Shown in pieces: positions 34,301 through 46,445 of a DNA stretch of 64,000 nt; the first letter of the stretch is position 1, and each line of letters opens with the position of its first letter. Source of the stretch: Magnolia sinica (Eukaryota; Streptophyta; Magnoliopsida; Magnoliales; Magnoliaceae). The stretch is taken from NCBI RefSeq assembly GCF_029962835.1, contig NC_080579.1:82787959-82851958 (forward strand), in the 5' to 3' direction. Below the pieces are notes generated by a model, which worked only from the letters and a program-made list of their open reading frames with translations, ran no database searches and was not told the origin of the DNA. The translations under genes and the position numbers were made by a program.

Positions 34301-35314
34301 AAATACCATGGTGGGGTCCATGGAGAATGGCCCCACCCACGAGTTATGCATGCACAAAAGGATGGGCCAATGGCCACATTCAAGAAGACATGGGGCCTCC
34401 ACCATCAGTTGGTGGGCCCCACATGCTCCAAACATGAGGTGAAGAAGAGAAATAAGAAGAAGGAATGTAGATCCTAAGATTCTAAGTACATGCACACCCA
34501 CCTACAAGGTCTTCAAGCAAACACCTCCAAGATAGTCTTCAAGCTCTAAGGAACATGGATCTAAGGTTGAGATCTTATTCCAATGTTTAGATGAGGGATT
34601 ATATGAGTGAAAGTGAGCTGAAAAAATGGAGGAAAGTTGCTGGAGAAGAAGAGAAGAGAGAGGGAGAGAGAGAAAAAAATGAGAGGGAAAAAGAGAAAAA
34701 GATTTTTAAGGCAAGCAATCATCTCTCTCTTGCCTTGGATAGAGAAGAGTAATCATTGTAATAGAGAGTTAGAAACAATGTTGTAGGTTAGTGGGTGGTG
34801 TTTTAAAGATGGGTGGTGTAGGGATAGGGCCTAGGTAGTGTGTGTTGAAAATAGTTTCAAGAGATGGACCTCCCTAGAAATCCGTGCACACCACCCCTAG
34901 GTGGGCCACATGATCATGATCAAGGGCTTAGAAAATGAAATGCACCCAACTACAATCTACACGCCGGATGGACACACAAGACGCGGCGTTGGAACCGCGG
35001 CGACGATGCAATCGCAATGGCATAGGTCTCAACTCGATCCGAGTCGGGTCTTCATGACTGGACTCATGGATAACCGCAAACACTATCCAAGGGTCACGGG
35101 TCACCGAGATTCGATCGGTAGGACCGCGGGACTAAGATGGATGGAATGCATACTTACACACACATGCACACAAGCGAACTCGGGTTGGGTCTCACACTAT
35201 ATCCACTATGATAGTCAAGTGACATTCCAAAAGGCATATAATAAGATATAATGGAAAATGTAGAGACAGTAGTTTGAGGCGCAGTTTTGTGTGTGTAGCA
35301 GTTACATCGTATTG

Positions 35315-35679
35315 AGCCTCACTCATGGGCCTCACATACATCATATTGAACCTCATCTACATCACATTGGGCCACAACCCATGGGACTCAAATATATCAC
35401 AATGGGCCACAACCCATGGGCCTCAAATACATCACAATGGGTCATAACCCATGGGCCTCAAACACATCACAATGGGCCTCATATCTGAGCCTCAAATAAG
35501 TCACAATCAGCCACAATCCATGGGCCCCAAACACATCGTAATGGGCCTCATATCTGAGCTTTAAATACATCACAATGGGCCAGAACCCATGGGCTTCAAG
35601 CACATCACAATGGGCCTCATATCTGAGCCTCAAAGATATCACAATGGGCCTCATATCTAGGCCCAATATACATCACATT
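35315..35679. repeat. 34/35-bp tandem array in the 3' LTR (about 11 units)
   Basis: Units alternate irregularly between a 35-bp form starting GGGCCACAACCCATGGGCCT and a 34-bp form starting GGGCCTCATATCTGAGCCTC, both ending ACATCACAAT. The shadow ORFs at 35,291-35,666 arise from this periodicity. Confidence 0.88.
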
Positions 35680-36896
35680 GAGGTGGGACCCACACATGTG
35701 GGTAAAACACTTTCATTTTATTATATTTACACCATTCATCTATTTGTAGAGATCATTATCGAGCATTAACCAAAAATGAATCATATCGAAAGATCATTTG
35801 GACCATACCACAAATAGCAGTGGAGATAATGATTTTCATCGTTAACAATTCATGTGGCCCACCATAACATTTATTTTCCATCCAATCTATTCATAAGGTC
35901 ATAGAGACCTAAATTAAGAGGAAAACAAATTTCATATTAATCCAGAACTTCTGAGACCCCAAACGGGTTTTAATGGTAGACGTTCAATCTTTCACTAGTT
36001 TTTGCAGTGTGGGCCACTTGATAGACAGATCTGTCTTATTTTTCTATCTCAAGCCTTAAGAGGAGCTTACAAGGTGAATGAACTGTCTAGATTTAACACA
36101 TACTCATGATCAGACACATAGAGCTGTTGTCGTCAATCCAGCAGTTATATAGCTGGTTGATGGACGGTCTGGATCTAACACATACTCATGATCAGACGCA
36201 CAGAACTGCTGACATCATATACAGCAGCTGTATAGCTGATGTGAGATACACCAGCCAATCTGCTTCCCACTGTCCAATCCCTGGACGGTGAGGATACAAC
36301 ACATCCATCATAGTTGGCTTCACACACGTGGTAGGTGGGTGCCTCACATACATCCCAACGGACCCCCACCATCCAGCCTATCTGAACAACAGGGATAAAA
36401 CATAAATATCATGAGGGGCCCCACAGATGTACGGTTGGGATATAACACATATCTCATGATCAGAACCCACAGACTTGCTAACGTCAACCAACAGTGGGAC
36501 CCATCATCCTAACATTGGACGGTGTGGATTTAGAATTCATACATCAAGGTGGGCCCACCCCACACATGTGGCACGTGTGGGTGGGTCCCACGTCCTAAAA
36601 GGACGGATGGTCTGGATATAACCATACCTCATGGTGGGACCGCAGAACTTACTGAAATCAATAGTAGCAATGTGCTGCTGGCCGTCTAGCAGATGGACGG
36701 CCCAGATGTAACACATGCACGAGGTGGGTCCACACGTGCGGCTTTGAATAAAGCTAATATTTGTGTTTTTCCTTCATCAAGGCCTGTCCAAATGGACAGG
36801 CAGCAAGGTGGGCCCCACAAGTGGACTGTGTTATGGTCCACTAAATGGACAGCATGGATAAAATATGTAAATCATTAGGTGGGCCATCAACAGTGA

Positions 36897-36900
<4 letters not shown>

Positions 36901-36940
<40 letters not shown>
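36901..36940. repeat. (GA)20 microsatellite
   Basis: Uninterrupted GA run in the 3' LTR. The equivalent place in the 5' LTR (about 56,021-56,049) has a shorter run, and another GA run lies at 37,350-37,368. Confidence 0.95.
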
Positions 36941-36944
<4 letters not shown>

Positions 36945-37750
36945 GTGTGTGCGAGGGAGGAGCTCCACCACTATGAGCTCCTCTCCATTTACGACACATA
37001 CATCAAATGGATCCCATCACAAGTGGGCCCTCAAATAAAAATCAATGGTGGAAATCCTAGGATCGCCTACCGATGGTCTTCTTCTTTAGCTCCTTGGAAT
37101 CCTTAGCTCCTAAGTTTTGATTTTGATGGAGGATGATGAAGTATGGATGGCTAGGATAAGAGATTGGGTGGTAGGGACTAGGCCACACTTAGGGTTCTCT
37201 CTTTTTCTCTCTTAGAAAGCTTGGACTATCACCTCCCTTGGGTTGCTTGGGAAATGAATTGAGAAATGAGAGAGAGAAGGTGTTGTAAGAGAGAGGTGAT
37301 GGGTAATGGGTTGAGTGAAGGGTGAAGGGTGTAAGGAACGGATGGGTGGAGAGAGAGAGAGAGAGAGAGTTGACTTTGGATGAGAGAGGTATGGGTTGTC
37401 ATGCCTTATTGGTGAGAGAGGGATGGGTTAGAAATGGGTTGTACTTTGATTGATTGATGTGATGGATGGTAGGATTCTCTTGGGATTTGTAATGTGAGAC
37501 GTTTTTCTCAAAATAAATGTGGGCCCATAACTCCTAACTTGGGTATTGCATCGGCGTGCGAGATGTGGCCTCGGACTGTGGCAATGGCGCGATTGCAAGG
37601 GTACAAGTCTCGAGTCAAGTCAAGTCAGATATAAGGGATGTGACTTAGGGTCGCGCGCAAACGCCGATTATAGGTCATGGGTTGTCGAAATTCGATGATG
37701 AGGATAGCGAAAGTTTGAGGAACAGTACGAACTAGGATACAGGCCTTACA

Positions 37751-37763
37751 TCTCTACCCTCTT
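37751..37763 (-). other. Tekay polypurine tract
   Basis: The minus strand reads AAGAGGGTAGAGA immediately before the 3' LTR start (TGTAAGGCCTGT), the expected position of the plus-strand DNA primer. Confidence 0.75.
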
Positions 37764-37887
37764 AATAAATATTTTGTCCTCAAAATTTACAGTAACATCA
37801 CAATTAAACATAATTCATAAGGAAAGAGGAATCATAACATCATATAAAATCAGAGACAGCATATAAGATACAAAATATAGTCAATCA

Positions 37888-38139
37888 TCAAAGAGATGGG
37901 GATAACACTCTCGAATCTTGGCCTCATGCTCCCAAGACGCCTCATAAACAGAATGGTGACCCCACTACACCTTCACCAAGGGAATGACCTTGGTTCAGAG
38001 GACTTGCTCCTTCCGATTAAGGATACGAACTGGCTGCTCAATGTAAAAAGTGTCCTCACGAATCTCCAGTAGTTGCCAATCAATAACAGGAACGATTTCT
38101 GACCCACATTTTCTCAACATAGAGACATAAAAAATATTG
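37888..38139 (-). pseudogene. Tekay integrase C-terminal / chromodomain region, broken
   Basis: Reads HNIFYVSMLRKCGSEIV, then VIDWQLLEIREDTFYIEQP, VRILNRKEQVL, a stop, TKVIPLVKV, a stop, and ends EASWEHEAKIRECYPHLF followed by TGA at 37,888. This is the characteristic tail of Del/Tekay integrases, a chromodomain-like module thought to guide integration to heterochromatin. It is the continuation of the integrase at 48,578-49,820, separated by the Athila insertion. Confidence 0.82.
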
Positions 38140-38831
38140 TGGCCAATAGGATGATCTCAGACGGACAGCTTGTTCATCTGTTGTAAACAGAGGAGGACTC
38201 TGTTGCGGGCGGAAACTTGTGGTCAAACACAAGTTGACCTTTTTCTTTTGCTCGGTGCACTGCGAGTGCACAGCCAATGTGCACTCCCACGTATGCACAG
38301 TGGGTCCCAGCTTGATGCATGTGAGAAATCTGATCTGTCCATCCTCTTTTTGATTTAATTTAAGGGGTTAATACTGAAATTGAGGTATATCTAGAGATCA
38401 GGTGAGCCCAAAATCGATGGTTTATAGGTTGATTTATCAGTTGGGCCACTTCCATAGATATCCAAGGGCTGAAAGTTGACGTGTACGGTTAATTCAGGGT
38501 TCTTAGGTCATCTATGTAGTTTCGAGCCAAACAGAATGGTGGAAACCTTGTGATCTTGTAGTCTGGACGATTTTCGGGCCACTTGAGCTTCAGTTTCTTG
38601 ATTTTCTCAGTTCTCTGGCATGTAAGTCCATCGATCTTGGTCCCTTGGGGTCCATCCCTTGTTTTTAGTATCATCAGAGTATTAAATCCATGCTTTAAGT
38701 ACCCTTTTTCAGTCCAAGCTCGTAAATACACCCTATATCACAAACACGATTAAATCGAGTCATTAAACAGTACCATGTTCGTAAATCCAAGCAATAACTG
38801 GAGTTTGATATGCAATATTTGACCCTCAACA
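38140..38831 (-). repeat. Athila 3' LTR (copy 2), truncated
   Basis: Matches the first ~690 bp of the 5' LTR (47,889-48,572) closely by eye, beginning (minus strand) TGTTGAGGGTCAAATATTGC. The remaining ~1.4 kb, including the TATA box and the R/U5 part, is absent and Tekay sequence follows directly, so a deletion removed the end of the element. Confidence 0.85.
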
Positions 38832-40230
38832 CAACCCCCAACCAGCATCTTGCTAGTCCCGAGCAAGGTATGCGAAAAATAAGTTGAGAATTACAGGACA
38901 ATTTTTATGAACTCGAGTGATTTTTAGAAAACAATCTAGATACTAGAAGTCTAAGATTCATGATTGTTAGCATTACTCTCTCTTAGACTCAAACGCATGG
39001 TAAACTTTATCGTCAAGTTTAAAGCATTAATCCATCCATTAGAAAAATTCTAAACATTGAGTTCCATGGGTGTATAGTGTAATCTCGACTTACCATCATT
39101 AAGAGATCCAGTTGTCAATTTCCATGATATTATTGGTAACTAATAAGAGAATTCATGACAACCAAAACTTACCTCACAGATCATCTTTTCATTAACCGAC
39201 CTTTGATTTCTTATTTATTTATTTATTTATTTAAAATAATGCCAAGGGTAAGAATCAAATCTTCACCTATAGGGAGCAAACTTATGGTGAAGACCATTGC
39301 CCACCCCGTTCTGAATGACTACCTTGGGAAATCGATCCTTTACCTATAGGGAGCAAACCTATGGTGAAGATTATTTGCCCAATCCTTTCAATTTTCTCAG
39401 GCCGGTACCTTACATGCTTAGTGAGTACCAAGTTAATCCTTCAATATCGAACTGAAGCCTCAATGTGTAAGCGAGATGTGACATGTGAAATCATGACTCA
39501 ATCAATATTTACAACTTCTAATTCTGGATTAACAATTCAAACTTAATTGTGAAATCTAATATAATAGATAACTGAATCTAAGAATCATAAATCCAACATT
39601 ACGCATCTTATAATTCTGAATCAAAGATGGCCATCAAAATCACTTCGAATTCACAACAATTTCCAGAAAATTTAAAAATTTTCACAATTTCTGCTCAAGA
39701 CCAAGAAAACACTGATTAGGTAACCTAATTTCCCACTCCCAACCTAAAATCTACATTATCCTCAATGTAATAGAAATAATCATGCAATGCACATGGGACA
39801 ACGAAAATAAAAGAGGAGTGATGGAAAGATAGTACCTAAACAGAGAATCAAGAGGCTTTCTCGAAAATATCAATGTAAAACCAAGTTAGCACAAGAGAGA
39901 AATCAACAAAAACAAAATAACAAAAATAAAATCACAAAAAGAAGATCCTACTTACACCACTTTCGCAGGTACTCTCGATTGCATTTAGCGTATGCAACAA
40001 GCCTTTAAACCCCTAGGTTCCCCTAGTGGACGAGTTGTAGTCTCGTGAGGGTTTGCAGCAATGTTACCCATAAACATTGAACTAACTAACTAGGAAAATG
40101 AAATAGAATGAAAAGCTGGGTTGCCTCCCAAGAGCGCTAAGTTTAACATCTATCCTAAAGTAGTATAAAATAAACTACCCTAGTCCTATGAAAGCAGAAA
40201 ACTTACCTATACCTCCATCAGAGTAGGAGA
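38832..40230 (-). other. Athila 3' non-coding spacer
   Basis: Equivalent of 2,624-3,974 in copy 1. It has GGTTGGGGGTTG just before the 3' LTR (polypurine tract) and a second purine tract near 39,735. CCTATAGGGAGCAAAC occurs twice (near 39,268 and 39,343), a local duplication not seen in copy 1. No env-like ORF. Confidence 0.65.
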
Positions 40231-41560
40231 TCAATCCTGGTAAAAAGGATCAATCAGAGGTATGAACATGTCCTTTGAATCAACTTTCTCAACAAATGGC
40301 TTTAAGCGATGTCCATTTACTTTAAACTCCTTGCCATTGTCAGGATCTCTTATCTCAACGGCCCTACGAGGATACGCAGTGACCACAATATAAGGGCCAG
40401 TCCAACCAAATCGAAGCTTACCTGAAAAGAGATGGAATCGAGAATTATATAAAAGAACTTTCTGACCAAGTGTGAATGATTTCCGTAGAATGCGTTGGTC
40501 ATGAAACGCCTTCACTCTTTCCTTATAAATTCTCGAGTTCTCGTATGCATCGTTCCGGATTTCTTCGAGTTCATTCAACTGAAGTTTGTGTAGCGAGCCA
40601 GCGTTGTCCGGATTGAAATTCAATTTTTTTATTGCCCAGTAGGCTCTATGTTCCAACTCCACGGGCAAGTGGCAAGCCTTCCCATAGATAAGTCTAAAGA
40701 GAGACATTCCAATAGGGGTTTTAAACGCAGTACGGTAAGCCTAGAAGGCATCAGTCAATTGGATTGACTAATCCTTGCAGTCAGGGTTAACTGTTTTCTC
40801 CAAAATGTGTTTGTTCTCCCTGTTGAAAATCTCAACTTGCCCACTTGTCTGTGGGTAATATGGGGTGCTCACCTTATGAGAGATATCGTATTTCTTCATT
40901 AAACTCTCAAATGACCTATTATAAAAGTGTAAGCCCCCATCACTAATGATAGCTCGAGGCGTTTCGAATCGGAAAAGGATGTTCTCTTTTAAGAATTTAA
41001 TGACCGTGCGATGGTCATTGCTCTGACACGGAATCGCTTCAACCCATTTAGTGACATAGTCTACAGCGAGCAAAATATATAGATTTCCAAAAGATTAGAG
41101 GAATGGTCCAGCAATCAAATGCCTTGATGATAAGAATGGGATTCAAAGGCATCATGTTTCGACGGGACAATGCTCCTAATTTCTGACAACGCTCACAAGC
41201 CTTGCAAAATTCATGAGTGTCCCTGAACATAGTGGGCCAATAAAAGCCACACTGCAAAATCTTGGCCATGGTCTTTTTAACATAAAAGTGACCACCACAT
41301 GCCTGTGAGTGACAAAAGGAGATGACACTCTGATGCTCATCGTCTGGCACACATCTCCTTAGGATCTGGTCTGGACAATATTTAAACAAATATGGATCGT
41401 CCCAGAAAAAGTTACGCACCTCGGTAAAGAATTTTTTCTTATCTTGTGCAGTCCACTGTGTCGGTATGGAACCTGTGGCAAGATAATTAGCAATATCAAC
41501 AAACCAAGGTAAGTGAGAGACTTTAAACAGTTGTTCATCAGGGAACATGTCATTGATAGA
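40231..41560 (-). pseudogene. Athila integrase, broken
   Basis: The zinc-binding region ([10 protein letters not shown] … CKACERC), catalytic core and C-terminal region ([59 protein letters not shown]) end at 40,231. A deletion of about 16 bp near 41,100 removes the GIDFMG segment that copy 1 retains, so the first catalytic Asp is gone and the frame shifts. The second acidic residue (ISDGGLHF) and third (GQVEIFNR) remain. Stops follow at 40,768-40,770 and again shortly after, both where the family has Trp. Confidence 0.9.
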
Positions 41561-43243
41561 AGTTGCCTCAAGGGAATCAGAGGTATTAAGGCGAGAAAGG
41601 TGGTCGGCCACTACGTTCTCTACTCCCTTTTTATCTTTAATCTCTAAATCAAACTCTTGGAGTAGAAGGATCCATCGTATCAGGCTCGGCTTAGAATCAT
41701 TCTTAGAAAGAAGATACTTAAGTGTCGCATGATCTGTGTAGATAATGATCTTAGATTCGATCAAGTAGGACCTAAATTTGTCCAAGGCGAACACTACGGC
41801 TAAGAGTTCCTTTTCCGTAGTCGAGTAGTTCACTTGGGCAGGATTTAAAGTTATATTCGCATAATGAATGACGTAGGGCCTCTTATCTTTTCTCTGACCT
41901 AGAACCGCTCAAAGAGCATAATCAGAAGCGTCGCACATAAGTTTAAAAGGAATGCTCCAGTCGGGTGGTTGTATGATGGGTGCACTAGTCAACATGCCCT
42001 TAAGCTTAGTGAAAGCTTCCTGACATGGCTCAGTCCACTCGTATGGTGCATCCTTTTGAAGTAGATTACATAAAGGACGAGAGATGAGACTAAAGTCCTT
42101 TATGAATCTTCTGTAAAACCCAGCGTGTCCTAAGAAGGATCGCACATCCCGTATGTCCTTGGGTGGAGGTAGGTTAGAGATAAGATCAAATTTTGCCTTA
42201 TCCACTTCGATTCCTTTAGACGAGATAATATGTCCAAGGACAATTCGCTTATGAACCATGAAATGACACTTCTCCCAATTAAGTACCAAGTTCTTTTCTT
42301 CAAATCTTTTCATCACACATTTAAGACTCTCTAAGCACTCGCTGAAAGATGAACCGAAAACAGAGAAATCGTCCATGAAGACCTCTAGATATTTCCCCAC
42401 CATATCAGAAAAGATACTTATCATACATCGTCGAAAGGTGGCAGGGGCATTACATAATCCAAATGGCATCCTTCTGTAGGCAAAGGTGTCATAGGGACAT
42501 GTAAATGTGGTCTTTTCCTTATCCTCAAGACCGATTTCAATTTGATTGTAGCCTGAATACCCGTCAAGGAAATAGTAATAGGAATGACCAGCTAGCCTTT
42601 CCAAGATTTGATCAATGAAGGGTAAAGGAAAGTGGTCCTTCCTCGTGACGGTATTCAACTTCCTGTAGTCAATGCACATTCTCCAACCAGTAGTAACTCT
42701 TGTTGGTACGAGTTCATTATTGGCATTGGCTACGATGGTGATACCGGACTTCTTAGGAACCACCTGAGTTGGACTCACCCATTAACTCTCGGATATAGGG
42801 TATATGATACCCACATCCAATAGTTTAAGAACCTCGGCATTAACCACTTCCCTCATGTTTGGATTTAGTCTACGTTGTGATTGTTGAGCGGTCTTCGCAT
42901 TATCCTCAAGATATATGCGGTGAGTACAAATCGAGGGGTCGATTCCCTTGAGGTCCGCTATCGTCCATCCAAGGGCTCCCTTATGCTCAATGAGAGTAGA
43001 TATAAGCATACTCTCTTGTTCTTTCTCCAAGTGGGCAGAGATCACCACCGGGTATGTCTCATCTTGACCCAAACAGACATATTTTAAATCAGAGGGCAAA
43101 GGTTTTAGGTCAAGCTTCGGCGGCTTGAGGTTAGACGGTAGAGGCACTACATTAGTTTGGGGCAACCCTTCAAATTGTGGCCTCCACTGGTTAACTTCAA
43201 GTACCAGTGCAGTATCAAGTAAGGCACACGTCTCCCTAATCAT
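41561..43243 (-). pseudogene. Athila reverse transcriptase and RNase H, broken
   Basis: Starts in the pre-RT region (QFEGLP, WTIADLKGIDPSICTHRI, VVNAEVLKLLDVGIIYPISES) and, after a stop at 42,782-42,784, runs through the RT fingers and palm: GWRMCIDYRKLN, FLDGYSGYNQI (first catalytic Asp), MPFGLCNAPATF, and the active site VFMDDFSVFG with FMDD at 42,368-42,379. The thumb region RSFLGHAGFYRRFI follows. A stop at 41,909-41,911 separates RNase [46 protein letters not shown]. The wording of these blocks is that of Athila. Confidence 0.9.
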
Positions 43244-43281
43244 GTTATCTTCAAAATCATGAGAGTGGGCTAGGCATGTCT

Positions 43282-43998
43282 CTAGAGGGTCAGAGGTGTC
43301 GTATCTTCCACTAAAGAGTCAATCATGTTAATGTCGTGGAAATCGTCATCGTCCTTTAAGTTTCTGCTGTTATTGAAAAAGATGTTTGACTCCAATGTCA
43401 TATTCCCAAAAGACATAATCATGACACCATTCCTGCAATTGATAATTGTATTTGAAGTGGCAAGGAATGGGCGACCAAGAATGACGGGATTCTGAGTGCT
43501 CATGTTATTGATGGGTTCGATGTCCAGGATGATAAAATCTACAGGGTAGTAAAATCTATCAACTTGGACCAACACATCCTCAATTATCCATCTTGGTACA
43601 CGAACAGAGAGATCAGCAAGTTATAGTGTAGTTAGGGTGGGTTTTAATTCACCTAAACCTAACTGTTTGTATACCGAGTAGGGAATCAGATTGACGCTCG
43701 CTCCTAAGTCAAGAAGTGCATGATCAATTCGATGGTTCCCGATTACACATGATATGGTTAGGCTACCGGGATCTTTGAATTTCTGTGGCACGTCTTGCTT
43801 TAGGATGACACTCACTTTCTCGGTCAAGAAGATCTTCTTTTGAATACTCTGCCATCGTTTGGTCGTGCATAAGTCTTTCAGGAATTTAGCATATGAAGGT
43901 ATCTGTTTTACGACATCAAGTAGAGAAATGTTGACTTTCACTTGTTTCAACACCTCTAGGATATCCTGAGAGTTAGAGAGAGGTTTTGGTGCGACCAA
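43282..43998 (-). pseudogene. Athila aspartic protease region
   Basis: The retroviral-type protease matures Gag-Pol. The active-site segment reads ALLDLGASVNLIPYSVYKQLGL, the LDLGA form usual in Athila. The partner region IILDIEPINN…PVILGRPFLATSNTIINCRNG follows after a TAA stop at 43,621-43,623. The upstream FLKDLCTTKR block is the expected linker from gag. Confidence 0.82.
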
Positions 43999-44094
43999 CC
44001 ATTAGAGAAATGGAGCAATTGGCTTTTCTAGAAGTTCCGGTTCTAATTTTTGTGGGGCCTCACTAGATCCATTATTGTTGTCCTCTTCTGGTTC

Positions 44095-45453
44095 TTAAGG
44101 CTTTTCGGGCCTAACCGGAAGGGTTTTATCAATGATCTTCCCACTCCTAAGAGTGGTGATGGATTTAGCGTGCCCCATTTGATTTGAAGAGCTGGGATCA
44201 CTTATCTCATATTGCGGTTTGGGATTGGGGAGCGGTTGTGCAGGAAGCATCCCCTTTTCTATAACCGTCATACGTGAATCCATCTTTTGCATAAAGTCTT
44301 GCATTGCCTGAGTCAGCTCTTGTATGGAATTTTGACCAGTTCTTCTTGAGGTTTCCCCTGATTTGGATTTTGATTGAAGAAACCTTGAGGGGTAGCAGTT
44401 TGTCCATTTCTCCAACTAAAGTTTAGATGATTTTTCCAACTAGGATTGTACGTATTAGAGGTTGGTCCATTGAAAGGTCTTTGATAATTATTTACAGCAT
44501 TGGATTGTTCATTCAACACTTCTCGAAAGGCGGGTATCATAGGAGAATTTTCAGTTGTATGAATGTTGCAATCACATATACCGCAAACACTTTTATTAAC
44601 CTTATCCTTCTTTCCTTCCATGGCCTCAACTTTTCTTATGAGCGTAGTCACTTTATACTTGAGATCATCCTCTTCTTTCAAGAGATACAATCCACTTTTC
44701 TCCTTAGATTGAGTCGGCCTAGACGTGGTGTTCGATTCTGGGTAATAGTCTCATGATTGTGTTTTTTCAACAAGACTATCGAGGTAATCTCATACCTCGT
44801 CAACATTTTTATTAATGAATTCTCCATTACACATTGTCTCGACCATTTGGCACATGAAAGATGTCAGTCCATCATAGAAAAAATTTGTAATGTGCCATGT
44901 TTCAAAGCCGTGTTGTGCGCATGAACTGATCAAATCCTTGAACCTTTCCCAACATTGGTAAAATGTTTCATCCTCCTTTTGGGTGAAGTTCATGATTGCT
45001 TTTCTAAGGGTAATCGTTTTATGATGTGGAAAAATTTTCTTTATAAATTCTCTTTGCATATCATTCCATGTGCCAATAGATCTAGGACGCTGTGAATATA
45101 ACCACGTCTTAGCCTTCTCCTTCAAGGAAAAAAGGAAAGAGTTTCAGCCTGCCTGTGTCCTCAGATACATTTTGAAAATATAAAGTGGCTATGATCTCAT
45201 CAAACTCTTTCAAATGTAGATATGGTTCTTTAGATTCAAGCCCATGGAACTTAGGAAGGAGTTGGATAACCCCTGGCTTGATGTCCATATGTCCTATATT
45301 TTCAGGAAAAATCATGCATGAGGGCGTATTCAGCCCCGCTGGTTGTAAATAATCCTGTAAAGTACGAGGCGGGGGTGCTTGATACACCTCATTCTCATCC
45401 TGAATGTCCTCCACCCTAGGTTGGGGTAGAAGAGGTTGGTTTTCAGCCATCAC
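44095..45453 (-). pseudogene. Athila gag, broken
   Basis: Start taken at ATG 45,453 (MMAENQPLLPQPRVED). Capsid blocks: IKPGVIQLLPKFHGLESKEP, YLHLKEFDEIIATL, KAKTWLYSQRPRSIGTWNDM, FIKKIFPHHKT, YQCWERFKDLISSCAQHG. A frameshift near 45,112 and a TGA at 44,790-44,792 break it. The zinc-knuckle-like CGICDCNIHTTENS has Ser where the last Cys is expected. The tail has QAMQDFMQKMDSRMT and ITTLRSGKIID, a typical Athila gag end, with a stop at 44,095. Confidence 0.85.
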
Positions 45454-46420
45454 TTCAACTAACTCAGGGGTTTCGAGTGGTGTCTAGTCCTGTGATGGAT
45501 AGTCAACCCCTCAACCAATCCTCCTTCAGTCAAGAGACGTCGAGTGTTGTCACGGGCCCACTTGGGCATGAAACACTCACAGCCCTCAATCAAATTCGAA
45601 ACCAAATCCTAAAAAAAGGAAAAGAAAATCTAAAAAGAAAGAGAGGGTTGGAAAGAAGTTACCAAATTGGAGTCCCTAAGTTAAAAACCTGCAAAAGAAA
45701 ACAAACAAGTCAGTTTCTAAAGAGGAGGTCTAGAATTAGAAAATTCTTAAAAAGAAAGATAGAAGTAAACTAGTTTCTAAAAGAAGAAATTCCTAAAGGA
45801 AAGTGAAAATTTCTAAAATAAATTAGGAAAGTCCTAAACTAGAAAGTAGGTTACGAAAAGAGATCTGAAAAATAGAAAGTAGTGAAAGAGCTTACCGAAT
45901 TAGAAATTTCTATCTTAAAAGGCTACAAAATAGGAAAGTTAGTTTCTAAACAAAAAGTCTACAAGTAGAAAATTTCTAAAAATAAATTAGGAAACAAAGT
46001 TAGATTCTAAAAGAGTTAGAATTAGAAAGTTACTAAAAATAAAAATAGAAAGTTAGTTTCTAAAATTAGAAAGAATTTCTAAAAAGGGAACTAACTAACC
46101 TAGTTTCTAAAAACAAAAGAGGAAAGTTTCTAAAAATAAACTAGTTCCTAAAAATAGAAAAATACTAGAAAATGGAAAATTTCTAAAATTAAAAGAAAGT
46201 CTAGAATAAGAAAATTTCTAAAACTCAAACCCTAATTCTAAAAATAAAAAAAATAGAGGAATTAGAAAGGGATTACCAATTTAGAAGTTTATGTTAAGAT
46301 CCTACAAAATAGGAAAACAGGTTAGTTTCTAGAAATCAAAAAAACCTAAACCTAAAGTTAGAAAAATCCTAATCTTAAACTAATCCTAAAACTAGTTAAT
46401 TTCAGAAAACGTACCCGTCA
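45454..46420 (-). other. A-rich leader of Athila copy 2 with a recurring short motif
   Basis: Non-coding 5' leader between primer site and gag. Around 45,600-46,400 the plus strand repeats variants of TTTCTAAAAA and AGAAAATTTCTA every 20-60 bp, many times over. The frame at 45,477-45,773 (Lys/Arg-rich) is a by-product of this composition. Confidence 0.6.
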
Positions 46421-46439
46421 ATCCCCGGCAACGGTGCCA
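46421..46439 (-). other. Primer binding site, tRNA-Asp type
   Basis: The minus strand reads TGGCACCGTTGCCGGGGAT, complementary to the 3' end of plant tRNA-Asp(GTC) except for one base (GCACC for GCGCC). It lies 6 bp inside the 5' LTR, as expected for an Athila element. Confidence 0.85.
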
Positions 46440-46445
46440 AAAACT

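Larger units (their letters stand above)
26490..35201 (-). mobile_element. Solo LTR of the Tekay family (copy B), interrupted by copy C
   Basis: On the minus strand the LTR runs from TGTGAGACCC (ending at 35,196 on the plus strand) to …GGGGCATGACA (26,495). Both ends carry a 5-bp target duplication, CTATA, at 26,490-26,494 and 35,197-35,201. No gag, pol or primer site is present, so this is a solo LTR left by recombination between two LTRs. It contains the family's typical parts: a diverged end block (26,495-27,900), GGCCCA-rich repeats (27,950-28,400), and a start block near 34,960-35,196. Without the insertion it is about 4.54 kb. All short ORFs in it are chance frames. Confidence 0.82.
35315..37750 (-). 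repeat. Tekay 3' LTR, truncated
   Basis: Direct repeat of 54,552-56,839 with the same sub-blocks in the same order: 34/35-bp array, GTGGGACCCACACATGTGGG, ACTCATGATCAGAC repeats, GA microsatellite, and the block ending GGCCTTACA. The last ~1.5 kb of the LTR (equivalent to 52,999-54,551) is missing on the left. The 113 bp between its edge and solo LTR B (35,202-35,314) are unassigned. Confidence 0.82.

Noticed and set aside
35291-35769. Overlapping sense and antisense ORFs with a repeating pattern
   Set aside because: They are a by-product of the 34/35-bp tandem array in the Tekay 3' LTR.
46421-46439. tRNA-Asp-like sequence considered as a tRNA gene
   Set aside because: Only the 3' 19 bases match, next to an LTR and in the right orientation for a primer binding site.
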